Shown here piece by piece: positions 35,685-44,780 of a stretch of 64,000 nucleotides of DNA. Source of the DNA: an uncultured Sphingomonadaceae bacterium (GTDB lineage: Bacteria > Pseudomonadota > Alphaproteobacteria > Sphingomonadales > Sphingomonadaceae); NCBI GenBank assembly GCA_947501325.1, contig CANMVC010000002.1, positions 620,001 to 684,000 of the forward strand. The letters are read 5' to 3'. The translations under genes were made by a program, and so were the position numbers. Within the stretch, counting starts at the first letter, position 1; each line of letters starts with the position of its first letter. The notes beneath the pieces are model-generated. The model did not search any database and was not told the origin of the DNA. It worked only from the letters and a program-made list of their open reading frames with translations.

Positions 35685-38624
35685 ATGACATTAGATAAAA
35701 ATTTCGACCCGGCGGCCATTGAAGCGCGCTGGTATGCACATTGGGAAAAGTCCGGCCAGTTTCGCCCTGAACGCGGCGATGCGGAGCCTTTTACGATCGT
35801 CAATCCGCCGCCCAATGTCACCGGAAGTTTGCACATTGGTCACGCGCTCGACAATACACTCCAGGATATCATCATCCGCCATGAACGGCTGAAGGGCAAG
35901 GATGCGCTTTGGGTTGTTGGCATGGACCATGCCGGCATTGCCACCCAGATGGTTGTCGAAAGGCAGATGGAAGAGCGGCAGGACAAGCGTACCAATTATA
36001 CGCGCGAAGAATTTGTCGAAAAAGTCTGGGAATGGAAAGAGGAATCCGGCGGCGCGATCACCGGACAGCTCCGCCGTCTCGGCTGTTCAATGGACTGGTC
36101 CAACGAGCGCTTCACCATGGACGATGGCATGAACGAAGCCGTGCTCAAGGTGTTTGTCGATCTTTATAATGACGGCCTGATCTATCGCGACAAGCGATTG
36201 GTGAACTGGGACCCGGCGCTGAAAACCGCGATTTCCGATCTGGAAGTTGAGACTGTCGATACAAAAGGCAGCTTCTGGCATTTCAAATATCCGCTGGCCG
36301 ATGGTGTGACACTGGACCACCCAGATTTTAGGGGCCAGGACTTTATCGAAGTCGCCACCACCCGGCCCGAAACGATGCTCGCCGATATGGCTGTCGCCGT
36401 TCACCCGAGTGACGAGCGCTATCAAAGCGTCATCGGCAAAGAGATTGAGCAACCGATCACCGGACGCCGTTTCAAGATTGTAGCAGACGAACATGCCGAT
36501 CCGGAACTGGGCAGCGGTGCGGTGAAAATTACACCGGGCCATGATTTCAACGATTTCGAGGTCGGAAAACGCGCCGGTTTTGCGGCGGGCGAGATGCTCA
36601 ACATGCTCGATGGTGAAGCCAATGTTTGCCAAAGCGCTGACGGGCTGATTCCGGAAGAATTTATCGGCCTCCACCGGTTCAAGAAAGACGGCGTCGATGG
36701 CGCACGCGAACTGGTGGTGCAGCGGATGAAGGAACTCGGCTGCCTGATCCCGCACGTCACCAAAAACAAGGACGGCGAAACGCAAGAGCATGATGCCGAA
36801 CCACGTACCATTGCGACACCTTTTGGTGATCGCGGCGGTGTGGTAATTGAACCGTGGCTTACCGATCAATGGTATGTCGATGCCGAGACGCTGGCACAGC
36901 CTGCGATTAAAGCCGTGCGCGATGGCAGCATCGAGATTGTTCCCAAGACCTGGGAAAAGACCTGGTTCAACTGGATGGAAAATATCCAGCCCTGGTGTGT
37001 GTCGCGCCAACTTTGGTGGGGACACCGGATACCGGCCTGGTTTGACGATGCTGGCAAAATCTATGTCGCGGAAGATGAAGCCGCCGCGCAGAAACAGGCC
37101 GGTGAAGGTGTCGCGCTTACCCGCGATCCCGATGTGCTCGACACATGGTTCTCCTCTGCCCTTTGGCCCTTTGGTACCCTAGGTTGGCCGGAAGATATGG
37201 TGCCAGAAAAGCCCTCTCCCCTTCAGGGGAGAGGGTTGGGAGAGGGGGAGTCTCACGATGCTTCCGATACCCCCCTCTCCCCGGCCCTCTCCCCTGAAGG
37301 GGAGAGGGAGAGGATGGTTCCCCGTCCCGGCTCTGATCTCGAACGCCACTACCCGAACGACCTGCTGATCTCAGGCTTTGATATCCTGTTCTTCTGGGAC
37401 GCCCGGATGGCGATGCAGGGCATCCAGTTTATGAAGGATGTGCCTTGGAAGCGGCTCTATCTCCACGGGCTGGTGCGGGCCGAAGACGGCTCGAAAATGT
37501 CCAAGTCCAAGGGCAATGTGGTGGATCCGCTCGGCCTGATTGATCAATATGGCGCGGATGCGCTGCGTTTCTTCATGGCGGCAATGGAAAGCCAGGGCCG
37601 CGATATCAAGATGGATGACAAGCGGGTTGAAGGCTATCGCAACTTTGCGACCAAGCTCTGGAACGCCTCGCGCTTCTGTGAAGTGAACGGCATTGGCGCG
37701 AGCAAGACTCTGCGCGCACCAGAGGCTAAGCTGCCCGTCAACCGCTGGATCATTTCCGAGGTGACCGAAACGCTCGCTGCACTCGACAAGGCGCTGGGTG
37801 ATCTGCGCTTTGATGCGGCGGCCAACACGATTTATCATTTCACCTGGGACCGGTTCTGCGACTGGTATCTCGAACTGATCAAACCGATTTTGTCACAAGA
37901 TTCCGTTCATCCTGAGCCTGTCGAAGGATTGGATGGCGCGGCAGATCGTACTTCGACAAGCTCAGCACGAGCGGAGGTTGACGAAACCCGCGCCGTTGCC
38001 GGTTGGGTGCTCGACCAGATCATTGTGATGCTGCACCCGTTCATGCCGTTCATCACCGAAGAATTGTGGCACAGCATGGCTTCCGAAACCGGTGGTCGGA
38101 ACTATGACCTGATCGTCGCGAAATGGCCGGAGCCGAAAGCGGAAATTGATGCTGACGCGAAGGCAGAAGTCGACTGGCTCATCCGCCTGATCTCGGCAAC
38201 CCGTACGGCTAAGGTCGAACTCAACATCGCGCCGGGGACCAAGATGACCGCCCATGTGCGCGATGGCGATGATGCCCTGCAGGAACGGATTGCGCGGCAG
38301 TCTTCGGCTCTGGATCGTGTAGGTCGTTTGGAGAGTTTCTCCTTCGACCCGGCCCCTGAGGGCGCGACCGCACAAATCGTTATCGATGGCGCAACCTATG
38401 TCCTGCCATTGGCTGGCGCGATAGACATTGATGCGGAAAAAGCGCGACTGAACAAAGCGCTGGAAGCCGTGTCCAAGGAAGCCAAGTCGCTTGAAGGCCG
38501 TCTCGGCAACGCCAATTTTGTCGAGAAGGCCAAACCGGAAGCGGTTGAAAAAGCCCGGGCCGACCTGGCTGACAAAAGCGCGGAAGCCGAACGGTTACAA
38601 GCCGCGCTTGACCGTTTGGGGTGA
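35685..38624 (+). CDS. valS: valine--tRNA ligase carrying two in-frame palindromic-element insertions
   Basis: ValS charges tRNA-Val. The class I motifs are HIGH-type ([10 protein letters not shown], with [15 protein letters not shown]) and KMSKS ([11 protein letters not shown]). An editing domain lies between ([18 protein letters not shown]). Anticodon-binding and C-terminal coiled-coil regions ([20 protein letters not shown]) complete it. The 979-residue length exceeds the usual 870-950. Two extra stretches explain the excess: about 35 residues between LGWPED and ERHYPND ([14 protein letters not shown] ... [12 protein letters not shown]) and about 27 residues after LIKPILS ([13 protein letters not shown] ... 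[13 protein letters not shown]). Both are palindromic DNA elements read in frame, and no stop or shift results. Confidence 0.96.
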   Translation: MTLDKNFDPAAIEARWYAHWEKSGQFRPERGDAEPFTIVNPPPNVTGSLHIGHALDNTLQDIIIRHERLKGKDALWVVGMDHAGIATQMVVERQMEERQDKRTNYTREEFVEKVWEWKEESGGAITGQLRRLGCSMDWSNERFTMDDGMNEAVLKVFVDLYNDGLIYRDKRLVNWDPALKTAISDLEVETVDTKGSFWHFKYPLADGVTLDHPDFRGQDFIEVATTRPETMLADMAVAVHPSDERYQSVIGKEIEQPITGRRFKIVADEHADPELGSGAVKITPGHDFNDFEVGKRAGFAAGEMLNMLDGEANVCQSADGLIPEEFIGLHRFKKDGVDGARELVVQRMKELGCLIPHVTKNKDGETQEHDAEPRTIATPFGDRGGVVIEPWLTDQWYVDAETLAQPAIKAVRDGSIEIVPKTWEKTWFNWMENIQPWCVSRQLWWGHRIPAWFDDAGKIYVAEDEAAAQKQAGEGVALTRDPDVLDTWFSSALWPFGTLGWPEDMVPEKPSPLQGRGLGEGESHDASDTPLSPALSPEGERERMVPRPGSDLERHYPNDLLISGFDILFFWDARMAMQGIQFMKDVPWKRLYLHGLVRAEDGSKMSKSKGNVVDPLGLIDQYGADALRFFMAAMESQGRDIKMDDKRVEGYRNFATKLWNASRFCEVNGIGASKTLRAPEAKLPVNRWIISEVTETLAALDKALGDLRFDAAANTIYHFTWDRFCDWYLELIKPILSQDSVHPEPVEGLDGAADRTSTSSARAEVDETRAVAGWVLDQIIVMLHPFMPFITEELWHSMASETGGRNYDLIVAKWPEPKAEIDADAKAEVDWLIRLISATRTAKVELNIAPGTKMTAHVRDGDDALQERIARQSSALDRVGRLESFSFDPAPEGATAQIVIDGATYVLPLAGAIDIDAEKARLNKALEAVSKEAKSLEGRLGNANFVEKAKPEAVEKARADLADKSAEAERLQAALDRLG
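37212..37308. repeat. REPIN-like palindromic element inside valS
   Basis: Two hairpins face each other: CCCTCTCCCC-TTCA-GGGGAGAGGG at the left and CCCTCTCCCC-TGAA-GGGGAGAGGG at the right, each a perfect 10-base stem. The flanking bases (TTGGGAGAGGGGG at left, matching in inverse the CCCCCTCTCCCCGG before the right hairpin) extend the large inverted repeat to about 37 bases. The doublet is read in frame in valS. Short similar octamers ATGGTGCC (from 37198) and ATGGTTCC (from 37314) flank it and may be a degenerate target duplication. Confidence 0.9.
37901..37976. repeat. second palindromic element inside valS (HPEPVEG type)
   Basis: Arms of 29 bases, 37901-37929 (CCTGAGCCTGTCGAAGGAT at its end) and 37948-37976 (starting GTACTTCGACAAGCTCAGCA), are inverted copies with 22 of 29 matches and an 18-base centre. 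Read in frame it gives SVHPEPVEG ... TSTSSARAE. The sequence family is unrelated to the element at 37212 and is of a type common between genes in sphingomonads. Confidence 0.85.
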
Positions 38625-38627
38625 TGA

Positions 38628-39125
38628 TTTCACGCGAAGAGCGCCAAGATTTTTAAGAGGGCAGTTTGGAAGTCGATCTTGAGGATATCGCCAGCCGGGT
38701 CATTGATGTGGCTATGGGGGTTCATATTGATTTGGGGCCGGGCTTGCTGGAATCGGTTTATGAGCAGGTTCTTGCTAACCGATTGCACAAGCAAGGCCTG
38801 AAGGTTGACCGGCAGATGCCGGTCGGTACGCGGATTGACGGTTTGGATTTTCCCGACGCATTTCGTGCAGACATATTGGTGCAGGACAGATTGCTGCTGG
38901 AAATTAAAGCCGTGGAACGGCTTTCTCCTATTCACACCCGCCAGACTCTAACCTATCTGCGACTCATGAAGCTGCCATTGGGACTACTTATCAATTTCGG
39001 CGGCATCACCTTGAAAGAAGGACTCAAACGCGTAGCGAACAACTACCGCCTGCCCTGATCCGCTAACCATCAATCTCAAGATCTTTCGCTAACTTTTTCA
39101 AAATCTTAGCGCGCTTTGCGTGAAA
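38628..39125. mobile_element. GxxExxY cassette bounded by inverted repeats (copy 1)
   Basis: The GxxExxY gene lies between a left repeat at 38628-38664 (TTTCACGCGAAGAGCGCC...) and a right repeat at 39085-39125 ending TTTGCGTGAAA, which is the inverse of the left. Left and right share the outer 8 bases exactly and AAGATTTT at the same distance. The same left and right repeats recur around a shortened copy at 39164-39396. No transposase is inside, so movement in trans is inferred. Confidence 0.6.
38666..39058 (+). CDS. GxxExxY family protein (PDDEXK-like fold)
   Basis: A 130-residue GxxExxY protein: GPGLLESVYEQVLANRL carries the name motif (GLLESVY), with DRQMPVGTRIDG, an acidic core ADILVQDRLLLEIKAVERL and TYLRLMKLPLGLLINFG. 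The fold is related to PDDEXK nucleases (D in RADILV, ExK as EIK), but no activity is established. The start is TTG 38666, five bases after AAGAGGG. It begins immediately inside the left boundary repeat, so the repeat supplies the ribosome site. It follows valS by 42 bases and is not related to it. Confidence 0.88.
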   Translation: MEVDLEDIASRVIDVAMGVHIDLGPGLLESVYEQVLANRLHKQGLKVDRQMPVGTRIDGLDFPDAFRADILVQDRLLLEIKAVERLSPIHTRQTLTYLRLMKLPLGLLINFGGITLKEGLKRVANNYRLP

Positions 39126-39163
39126 CCCATCCGTAGAGTCATTCTCGCAGGTAGGAGCAGTAG

Positions 39164-39396
39164 TTTCACGCGAAGGACGCTAAGATTCTAAAGAGGGCAG
39201 CTAAGTTTTTGATTTGAAGGGCTTAGCCAGGCGTGTGATTGATACGGCTATCGCCGTGTGTTTAGATTTGAACGATGTCATGTCGCTACAAAGTTTCAAT
39301 CGCGCAGCGAAAAACGACCGCTTACCTTAATCCCTGATAACCAACTGCAAACTCCTTCGCTAACCTCTTCAAAATCCCAGCGCCCTTTGCGTGAAA
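39164..39396. mobile_element. shortened GxxExxY cassette (copy 2, MITE-like)
   Basis: Boundary repeats match copy 1: left 39164-39200 is 32 of 37 identical with 38628-38664, right 39356-39396 is 36 of 41 identical with 39085-39125. The interior is about 155 bases instead of about 420, and retains only the ends of the gene. Copies 1 and 2 lie in direct tandem order 38 bases apart. The rest of the 39059-39475 gap holds a degenerate CTCTCCCCTGGAGGG hairpin near 39440 and no gene. Confidence 0.6.
39205..39330 (+). pseudogene. internally deleted GxxExxY gene remnant
   Basis: The frame from 39205 reads VFDLKGLARRVIDTAIAVCLD, which aligns with the start of copy 1 (VDLEDIASRVIDVAMGVHID), and then ends KNDRLP-stop, matching its end NNYRLP-stop. 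The middle, including the GxxExxY motif and the PDDEXK-like core, is missing. A stop codon (39202-39204) lies directly upstream and no normal start remains. The frame itself is still open across the deletion. Confidence 0.75.
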
Positions 39397-39475
39397 TCAA
39401 TCCACAACTCGGTTCTAGAAAATCCAAGGTGAAATCATTCTCTCCCCTGGAGGGAAGAGCTTTGGCAGGAAATTT

Positions 39476-39913
39476 CTAGTTTGTATCGCCGCGCCGCATT
39501 TTTTCTGCGGCTCTGCGCATTTCCGCTGCGCCCTCGCGCATTTCGGCGGCCCCGCGGCGAAACTCAGGGGCTTGCTTCAACAGCTCGTCCGCCGTCATAT
39601 TCCCTTCGTTCCACTTGTTCCGTTTGGCAGCTTCCGCCTCACGAAAGGCTGCGTCACTTTCCAGTCGGTCGGCATAGGCTTCCATCTTGTCGGCACCGCG
39701 CAGCATTTTTTCTGAGCCTTTTTCCATGCCTATTGCACCTTTAGCCATGCCGTTGGCGACCCTGGCCTCAATCTTCTTGGCCAGGTCTTTGCTCCATTTT
39801 TTGTCGAACTTATGCTCACCATCATGCGCATTGCCGGCGGCGGGCGGAGTTATCGATGCCATGGCTATGACCGCCAGTCCCGCAATTGCTCCCGTAAATT
39901 TTCCATTGGTCAT
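39476..39913 (-). CDS. exported charged helical protein, function unknown
   Basis: A 145-residue protein from ATG 39913, with a signal peptide (AIAGLAVIAMASITPPAAG) and then an almost entirely helical, strongly charged region rich in Ala, Glu, Lys and Met (KGAIGMEKGSEKMLRGADKM and RRGAAEMREGAAEMRRAAEK). The pattern suggests a long amphipathic helix or coiled coil in the periplasm. The open frame extends 11 codons upstream of this ATG. No family is recognised. Confidence 0.75.
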   Translation of the reverse strand: MTNGKFTGAIAGLAVIAMASITPPAAGNAHDGEHKFDKKWSKDLAKKIEARVANGMAKGAIGMEKGSEKMLRGADKMEAYADRLESDAAFREAEAAKRNKWNEGNMTADELLKQAPEFRRGAAEMREGAAEMRRAAEKMRRGDTN

Positions 39914-40043
39914 CTTTGTTCTCCATCCAATCGGACCGGGCATCATGCCCGGTCTATTGACTACAGATGTAATCGAACAGCATGGCTGTGCTATTGCTGT
40001 TCGACCAACAACCTATGAACAAAGACAAAAGTCAGATTTTGGT

Positions 40044-41759
40044 TTAGCGACCCTGGCTTCTCCAGCGCTTGATAACCCGCTGGATAATCTCTTCCTCACC
40101 GCCCTGCTCGCGCCATAGATCAGAGAACATCGGATCTTCGGATGCCGGACGGCGTTCTTCGATCAGCGTGTCGAGCGACACACGGATGGGAATAGCCACA
40201 CCCTCGCCGCAACAGATAATCTCACGGTTTCTGAGGGCAGGAATGGAATCGAGGAAGCCACGTGCGCCCTCTGGCATCGCCGCTTTGACAAAGGCTTGGT
40301 CACGGTCGTTGTTCAGACGCATGGACAGGATGGTACCGCATTGTGAAAGCACGCCCTCGGCCAAATCCGATGGACGCTGCGTAATCAAGCCCAGCGAAAC
40401 GCCATATTTACGGCCTTCCTTGGCGATCCGGCTGAGAATATCGCGGACACTGCTCTCACCGGCAATATCGTCATTGGGAATATAACGGTGAGCCTCTTCG
40501 CAAACCAGCAGGATAGGGCGGCTCGGTTCATTTTTTGCCCAGATGGAATAATCGAATACCAACCGGCTGAGCACCGCGACCACTGTCGGGGTTATCTCGG
40601 AAGGAACCGCTGATACGTCGATGATGGATATCGGTTTGCCTTCCGCGGGAAGACGGAAAATTTTCGACAGAAAGTCCGCCATGGTGTCGCCGACCAACAT
40701 TCCGGAGAACATGAAGCTATAGCGAGGATCGGCTTTGATCTCGTCAATCTTGGTTTTGAGCCGCATGAAAGGTGCGGTATTGGTGGACTTGTCGAGTTTA
40801 CCCATTTCATTCTGGATAATGTTGGTCAGATCGGAAAGCAGATACGGAACCGGGCTATCGACGGTCAGCTTAGCCACACCGGCCGCTGCCTGGCTCTTGG
40901 ACTTGGCCGCGAGCAGGCATTTTGCAAGAATATCGCAATCCATCTGCTTGGCATCACCGGTAGATTGAACGAATACTTCGCAATGTTCGCGAAAGTTCAT
41001 CAGCCAATAGGGCAGATTCAGGTTGTTCACATCGAACAGGCGCCCGTTATTTTTGAACGCGGCGGAATATTCTCCGTGGGGGTCGATCATCAGGATATGA
41101 CCCTCTGGTGCAATATCGCATATTTTGTGAAGGATCAGAGCAGCCGACGTAGACTTACCGGTACCGGTTGAACCCAGCAGCGCAAAATGCTTGCCGAGCA
41201 TGGCGTCAACATAGAGCGCACCGCGAATGTCATCTGTGGGATAAACCGTACCAATTTCAACATTGGCGCGCCCATCTGAGGCATAGACCTGCTTCAGGTC
41301 AGCGGTGGTCACGGCGAAAACAATGGAGCCGGGAACGGGATAACGTGTCACACCGCGGCGGAAATTATAGATATGGCCGGTCAGGCGTTCTTCATCGCCC
41401 TCGCCGAGGAAATCAATCTCTGCGATGATCAGACCGGCTTGGCCTTCATGGAGCTTCTGGGTCCGGATATTGGCGAGCAACCAGGTCTGGCCGACCCGGA
41501 TTTTTACCTGACTGCCAACCTGCCCCGCCATAGTGACAGTCTTATCGGGATGATCACCCAAACCGGCGAGAACCGTCGCATCCATAACGATGCGCGATCC
41601 TGATCCGGCAATCTCTATGACTTCGCCAATTTGATGCCCCTCAGACCGCTTCGGGGTCGACGATGGCGCATGGGTCGCCACTGCTGGTACCACATCTTCG
41701 TCATCGGTCGGAGGAAGCGGTTGTGCCGCTGGAAAATTATGGGAGCCCATATCTGACAT
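40044..41759 (-). CDS. HerA/DUF87-type ATPase
   Basis: A 571-residue ATPase of the HerA/FtsK superfamily. The N-terminal third contains a HAS-barrel-like domain (GEVIEIAGSGSRIVMDATV). The Walker A motif is LLGSTGTGKSTSAA (about residues 190-203), Walker B is PILLVCEEAHRYIP, and the sensor-like LGLITQRPSDLAEGVLSQCGT follows. HerA relatives form hexameric rings that move DNA, in archaea with NurA. No nurA-like nuclease is adjacent here. It is a single gene; function in alphaproteobacteria is not established. Confidence 0.88.
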   Translation of the reverse strand: MSDMGSHNFPAAQPLPPTDDEDVVPAVATHAPSSTPKRSEGHQIGEVIEIAGSGSRIVMDATVLAGLGDHPDKTVTMAGQVGSQVKIRVGQTWLLANIRTQKLHEGQAGLIIAEIDFLGEGDEERLTGHIYNFRRGVTRYPVPGSIVFAVTTADLKQVYASDGRANVEIGTVYPTDDIRGALYVDAMLGKHFALLGSTGTGKSTSAALILHKICDIAPEGHILMIDPHGEYSAAFKNNGRLFDVNNLNLPYWLMNFREHCEVFVQSTGDAKQMDCDILAKCLLAAKSKSQAAAGVAKLTVDSPVPYLLSDLTNIIQNEMGKLDKSTNTAPFMRLKTKIDEIKADPRYSFMFSGMLVGDTMADFLSKIFRLPAEGKPISIIDVSAVPSEITPTVVAVLSRLVFDYSIWAKNEPSRPILLVCEEAHRYIPNDDIAGESSVRDILSRIAKEGRKYGVSLGLITQRPSDLAEGVLSQCGTILSMRLNNDRDQAFVKAAMPEGARGFLDSIPALRNREIICCGEGVAIPIRVSLDTLIEERRPASEDPMFSDLWREQGGEEEIIQRVIKRWRSQGR

Positions 41760-41875
41760 GCAGTCATAATCCTGTATTGTTTATCTAACCCATGGATTAA
41801 GCCGTCATGGTTAAGGATTATTTACCGGCCTTTCAAAAAGGTAAATTGGACTGGAAACCGCCTTTCGAAATCTTT

Positions 41876-42649
41876 CTAAATCTTGCGGAACAGATAGCCG
41901 GCGCCCCAGCCGAATATGATCGAAATAAGCACCGCCAACAAACCATAGATAAAGCCATTTTCCTGAGACAGGTTCGTAATGAAACGCCCCATGCCGATTT
42001 TTTCAATGGTAATATCTTTGATTTCCGCCGCTTCCACGCGCCCATCGATAATCAGAAAAGTCTCCGCAGAATATTCACCCACCGGCACGCTAGCGGGCAG
42101 ATTGATGCGCGCCTGATACAAGACCGAGTCGGTAATCTCGACGCTATTGGGCAAGTTCTTGTAGAGGCTCCCGCGGCTGTTCAGGTCAACGAGACCATTG
42201 GTGAAGCGGGACAGCTCCTGACTCTCTATGGCTCCGGCTGGCGACAGTTGCAGATGATTGAGACCAAGCTCATAGATGTCAGCGGTTTTGTCATCCACAA
42301 TTTCTTCAACGGGCCGTGACGAAGCGACCGCATAAAAGCCTGGGGCGGACCGAAATTCGCTACTTGCAGCATTTATCCATATTCCCGCCACCTGTTGCTT
42401 TTCGCGCAATATGATGGATTTCGTCGGGCCTTTTAAAACAACAACAATATCGGCGCGCTCACGATTGCGAGTTCCCGGTGGATAGGTAATTGCTCCGAAG
42501 AGCAGCAGCTGGGCACCGTTAAAGTCCCCTTTGATGCTGATCTTGTCCTGCGACACATCCGGCACCAATATCGGCGTATTGGCGCTCGCCAGAAACAGGA
42601 TGGCAAGACCACACAGAGCTTTGGTCCATTTTGAAGCCAGACCCGTCAT
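41876..42649 (-). CDS. TIGR02186 / Alph_Pro_TM family membrane-anchored protein
   Basis: A 257-residue protein with an N-terminal signal or anchor (LAILFLASANTPILVP), a beta-rich extracytoplasmic domain (DKISIKGDFNGAQLLLFGAI, DIVVVLKGP, IWINAASSEF) and a C-terminal membrane segment (YGLLAVLISIIFGWGAGYLF). It matches the alphaproteobacterial TIGR02186 family. The ATG overlaps the stop of the TauE/SafE gene (ATGA), a partnership repeated across alphaproteobacteria, so it probably assists export of sulfite or organosulfonates; the mechanism is unknown. Confidence 0.88.
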   Translation of the reverse strand: MTGLASKWTKALCGLAILFLASANTPILVPDVSQDKISIKGDFNGAQLLLFGAITYPPGTRNRERADIVVVLKGPTKSIILREKQQVAGIWINAASSEFRSAPGFYAVASSRPVEEIVDDKTADIYELGLNHLQLSPAGAIESQELSRFTNGLVDLNSRGSLYKNLPNSVEITDSVLYQARINLPASVPVGEYSAETFLIIDGRVEAAEIKDITIEKIGMGRFITNLSQENGFIYGLLAVLISIIFGWGAGYLFRKI

Positions 42650-43560
42650 AACAGCTGTATCGTATAAATTTCGTCGGGCTGGAAACCAAGCCCAAGCGCC
42701 ATGCGAATAGCCACGATCAACACCATGACGGCAAGTGCGAGGCGAAGATATTCCGGCCGCATGCGTTGGGCAAATTTGGCCCCCAATTGCGCCCCGGTAA
42801 CGCTACCAATCAAGAGCAATCCGGCCAAAACAATGTCAACAGCACGGGTCGTCATACTATGCATCATGGTCGATGCGATCGTAACGAACAATATCTGGAA
42901 CAAGGATGTTCCGACAACAACCTGCGCGCCCATTCCAAGCAGGTAGAGCATTGCAGGAACCATAATAAAACCGCCGCCGACGCCAAGTAGCATCGTCAAT
43001 ATACCGGTCAAAAGTCCCAACACAAAAGGCGCTATCGGTGAAATATAAAGACCGGACCGATAAAAGCGCCAGCGCATAGGCAAGTTTGCGACCAAGGGAT
43101 GATGCCGCCGTTTTCGTGCGGGTAATGGTTTGCCCGAACGAACAGCCTTAACGCTGCCCCACGCTTCCTTAGCCATCATACCGCCGATGCTGCCCAGCAT
43201 CAGGACATAAAGGACCGAAATAACAGTATCAATCTGACCCCAGCGCTGCAAAATCTGGAACAACCCGGTGCCAATCAAGGTACCAAAAACGCCGCCAGCA
43301 ACCAGCACTGCCCCCATCCGGAAATCGACACCTTTTCGTCGCATATGCGCAGCAACGCCAGAAATACTGGCACCTGTTACCTGGGTTGATGCAGAGGCTG
43401 CAGCAACCGTCGGTGGAATGCCATAAAATATCAAAAGCGGCGTCGTTAGAAATCCACCACCGACACCAAACATCCCGGACAGGATACCGACAAGCCCTCC
43501 CAGCAGCACGATGACAAACGCATCGACCGATAAATTCGCAATAGGGAGGTAAATATCCAT
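42646..43560 (-). CDS. TauE/SafE family sulfite exporter
   Basis: A 304-residue TSUP-family transporter with eight or so membrane segments in two repeats. The twin signature glycine motifs are LVGILSGMFGVGGGFLTTPLL near the N-terminus and LTGILTMLLGVGGGFIMVPAM in the second half. The central loop is basic (ARKRRHHP). The family exports sulfite, sulfoacetate or related anions. Co-translated with the TIGR02186 gene downstream. Confidence 0.92.
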   Translation of the reverse strand: MDIYLPIANLSVDAFVIVLLGGLVGILSGMFGVGGGFLTTPLLIFYGIPPTVAAASASTQVTGASISGVAAHMRRKGVDFRMGAVLVAGGVFGTLIGTGLFQILQRWGQIDTVISVLYVLMLGSIGGMMAKEAWGSVKAVRSGKPLPARKRRHHPLVANLPMRWRFYRSGLYISPIAPFVLGLLTGILTMLLGVGGGFIMVPAMLYLLGMGAQVVVGTSLFQILFVTIASTMMHSMTTRAVDIVLAGLLLIGSVTGAQLGAKFAQRMRPEYLRLALAVMVLIVAIRMALGLGFQPDEIYTIQLL

Positions 43561-43661
43561 ATTTCCAATGACTAATCTCTTTTCGCTACGGGATAAAGAG
43601 ACTTGACCTGATCTCGTGCAAGAAATCTGATCTGAGACTAGCTGACAGACTGTAAAACGGA

Positions 43662-44780
43662 TCAGAATGCTGTCGATAAAGTCACAGAAGCGCCCGATCC
43701 GGGAAGCGCATTTCCACCGACCCGCTCACGCCAGTCTATTGCCATCTGAAACTCGGTCTGCCCTATCGGGACGTGGACCTTCATGCGCGGACCGATATCA
43801 AGGCGCGTCGCACCCTCTTGCCCGCTTGCCCAAATACCTGCGCCAGCGGTCATTCTACTGCCTCCATCAGCGGCGACTTGTTTCTGCAACGTACCCGAAG
43901 CGTCAAAGAAATAGCTGTCATTGCTGGCGAACAGAAACCCTGCCTGACCATATGTTTCAAGGCTGATTTCCGGGAGCACTAGATCTGGACCAGTTCCACC
44001 TGCAATATAGAAAGCAGTTCCACGATTATGGCCGTTTTTGGCATCGAAACGTTGTTCTGTGAAAAAGGATACAGGAACCTTGCCGGTCGGCTTGGCCCTG
44101 ATACCGATAGCAAGTTCCTCTTGGCCGCTTGATGAGAGCGCGCTGGACATCCTGAAAAACGTCGAAATATGGCGCTTCCTGTCTCCCGACATTCGATAAT
44201 TCAAAATTGCGCCCGCTTGGCTCGCACCATATTGGGCAGAAGCAAATTGCGGCGCTATGGGGCCTAAGCGTGCCTGCCGCAAACCACTCCCCTGACGAGC
44301 AAATAACCAAGCATATCCTGACAATGCGTTGGACGTTTGCACAACAGTGTCGTCCAATGATTCTCCAATTTTTTGTTTTGGCGAAACACGGGGTAAGCTT
44401 TGTTCTGGCGCATACGATTCTGATCTGGTTCTTCCCGCTAATAATGCGGCCCGCTCCTCACGAGGTTGGCTGACATAGATTTTGTGAAGCTCGGCATTTA
44501 GCGACTTTATGGAGTTTTTGATTTGAGAGGACGACAGTTTCCAGGAGACACCGGATATCTCCCCAAAATCGGCCGACAATGAATTCGCGAGAGTGGGCGA
44601 TTGGACCCGCGATTTTCCCCGTAGGGCCGCCTCAAACTGATGTGTAAGTGACGGTGTGTAAATCTGCGCAGTCGGGATAATATCATGTGAAAATAGCCGC
44701 AAGGCCGCCCAAACACAAAGAACAATCAGCAGCAGTTTAAATGGTTCGCCGCGTCGAGCCGGCCCCGACGCATCATTCAT
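43662..44780 (-). CDS. NfrA-C-like outer-membrane partner of the glycosyltransferase
   Basis: A 372-residue protein with a single N-terminal membrane segment (LLLIVLCVWAALRLF), a variable middle, and a C-terminal part (from about residue 200) of alternating beta strands ending SVTLSTAF with a terminal aromatic residue, as in outer-membrane barrels. The last 60 residues (RLDIGPRMKVHVPIGQTEFQ, IDWRERVGGNALPGSG) resemble the C-terminal domain of NfrA. The N-terminal TPR part of E. coli NfrA is missing. Its start lies eight bases inside the end of the glycosyltransferase gene. The family call is by resemblance and is moderate. Confidence 0.6.
   Translation of the reverse strand: MNDASGPARRGEPFKLLLIVLCVWAALRLFSHDIIPTAQIYTPSLTHQFEAALRGKSRVQSPTLANSLSADFGEISGVSWKLSSSQIKNSIKSLNAELHKIYVSQPREERAALLAGRTRSESYAPEQSLPRVSPKQKIGESLDDTVVQTSNALSGYAWLFARQGSGLRQARLGPIAPQFASAQYGASQAGAILNYRMSGDRKRHISTFFRMSSALSSSGQEELAIGIRAKPTGKVPVSFFTEQRFDAKNGHNRGTAFYIAGGTGPDLVLPEISLETYGQAGFLFASNDSYFFDASGTLQKQVAADGGSRMTAGAGIWASGQEGATRLDIGPRMKVHVPIGQTEFQMAIDWRERVGGNALPGSGASVTLSTAF

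Noticed and set aside
37201-37320. Frameshift or assembly error in valS
   Set aside because: The extra DNA is a well-formed double hairpin, stays in frame, and the protein resumes the normal sequence on both sides, so an insertion fits better than an error.
38628-39396. CRISPR-like array from the repeated TTTCACGC / GCGTGAAA blocks
   Set aside because: There are only two left and two right repeats with gene-length interiors, in inverted pairs rather than regular direct repeats with short spacers.
39430-39470. Degenerate CTCTCCCCTGGAGGG hairpin as a further copy of the valS element
   Set aside because: It matches only partly and has no paired arm, so it is mentioned in the cassette entry but not counted as a copy.
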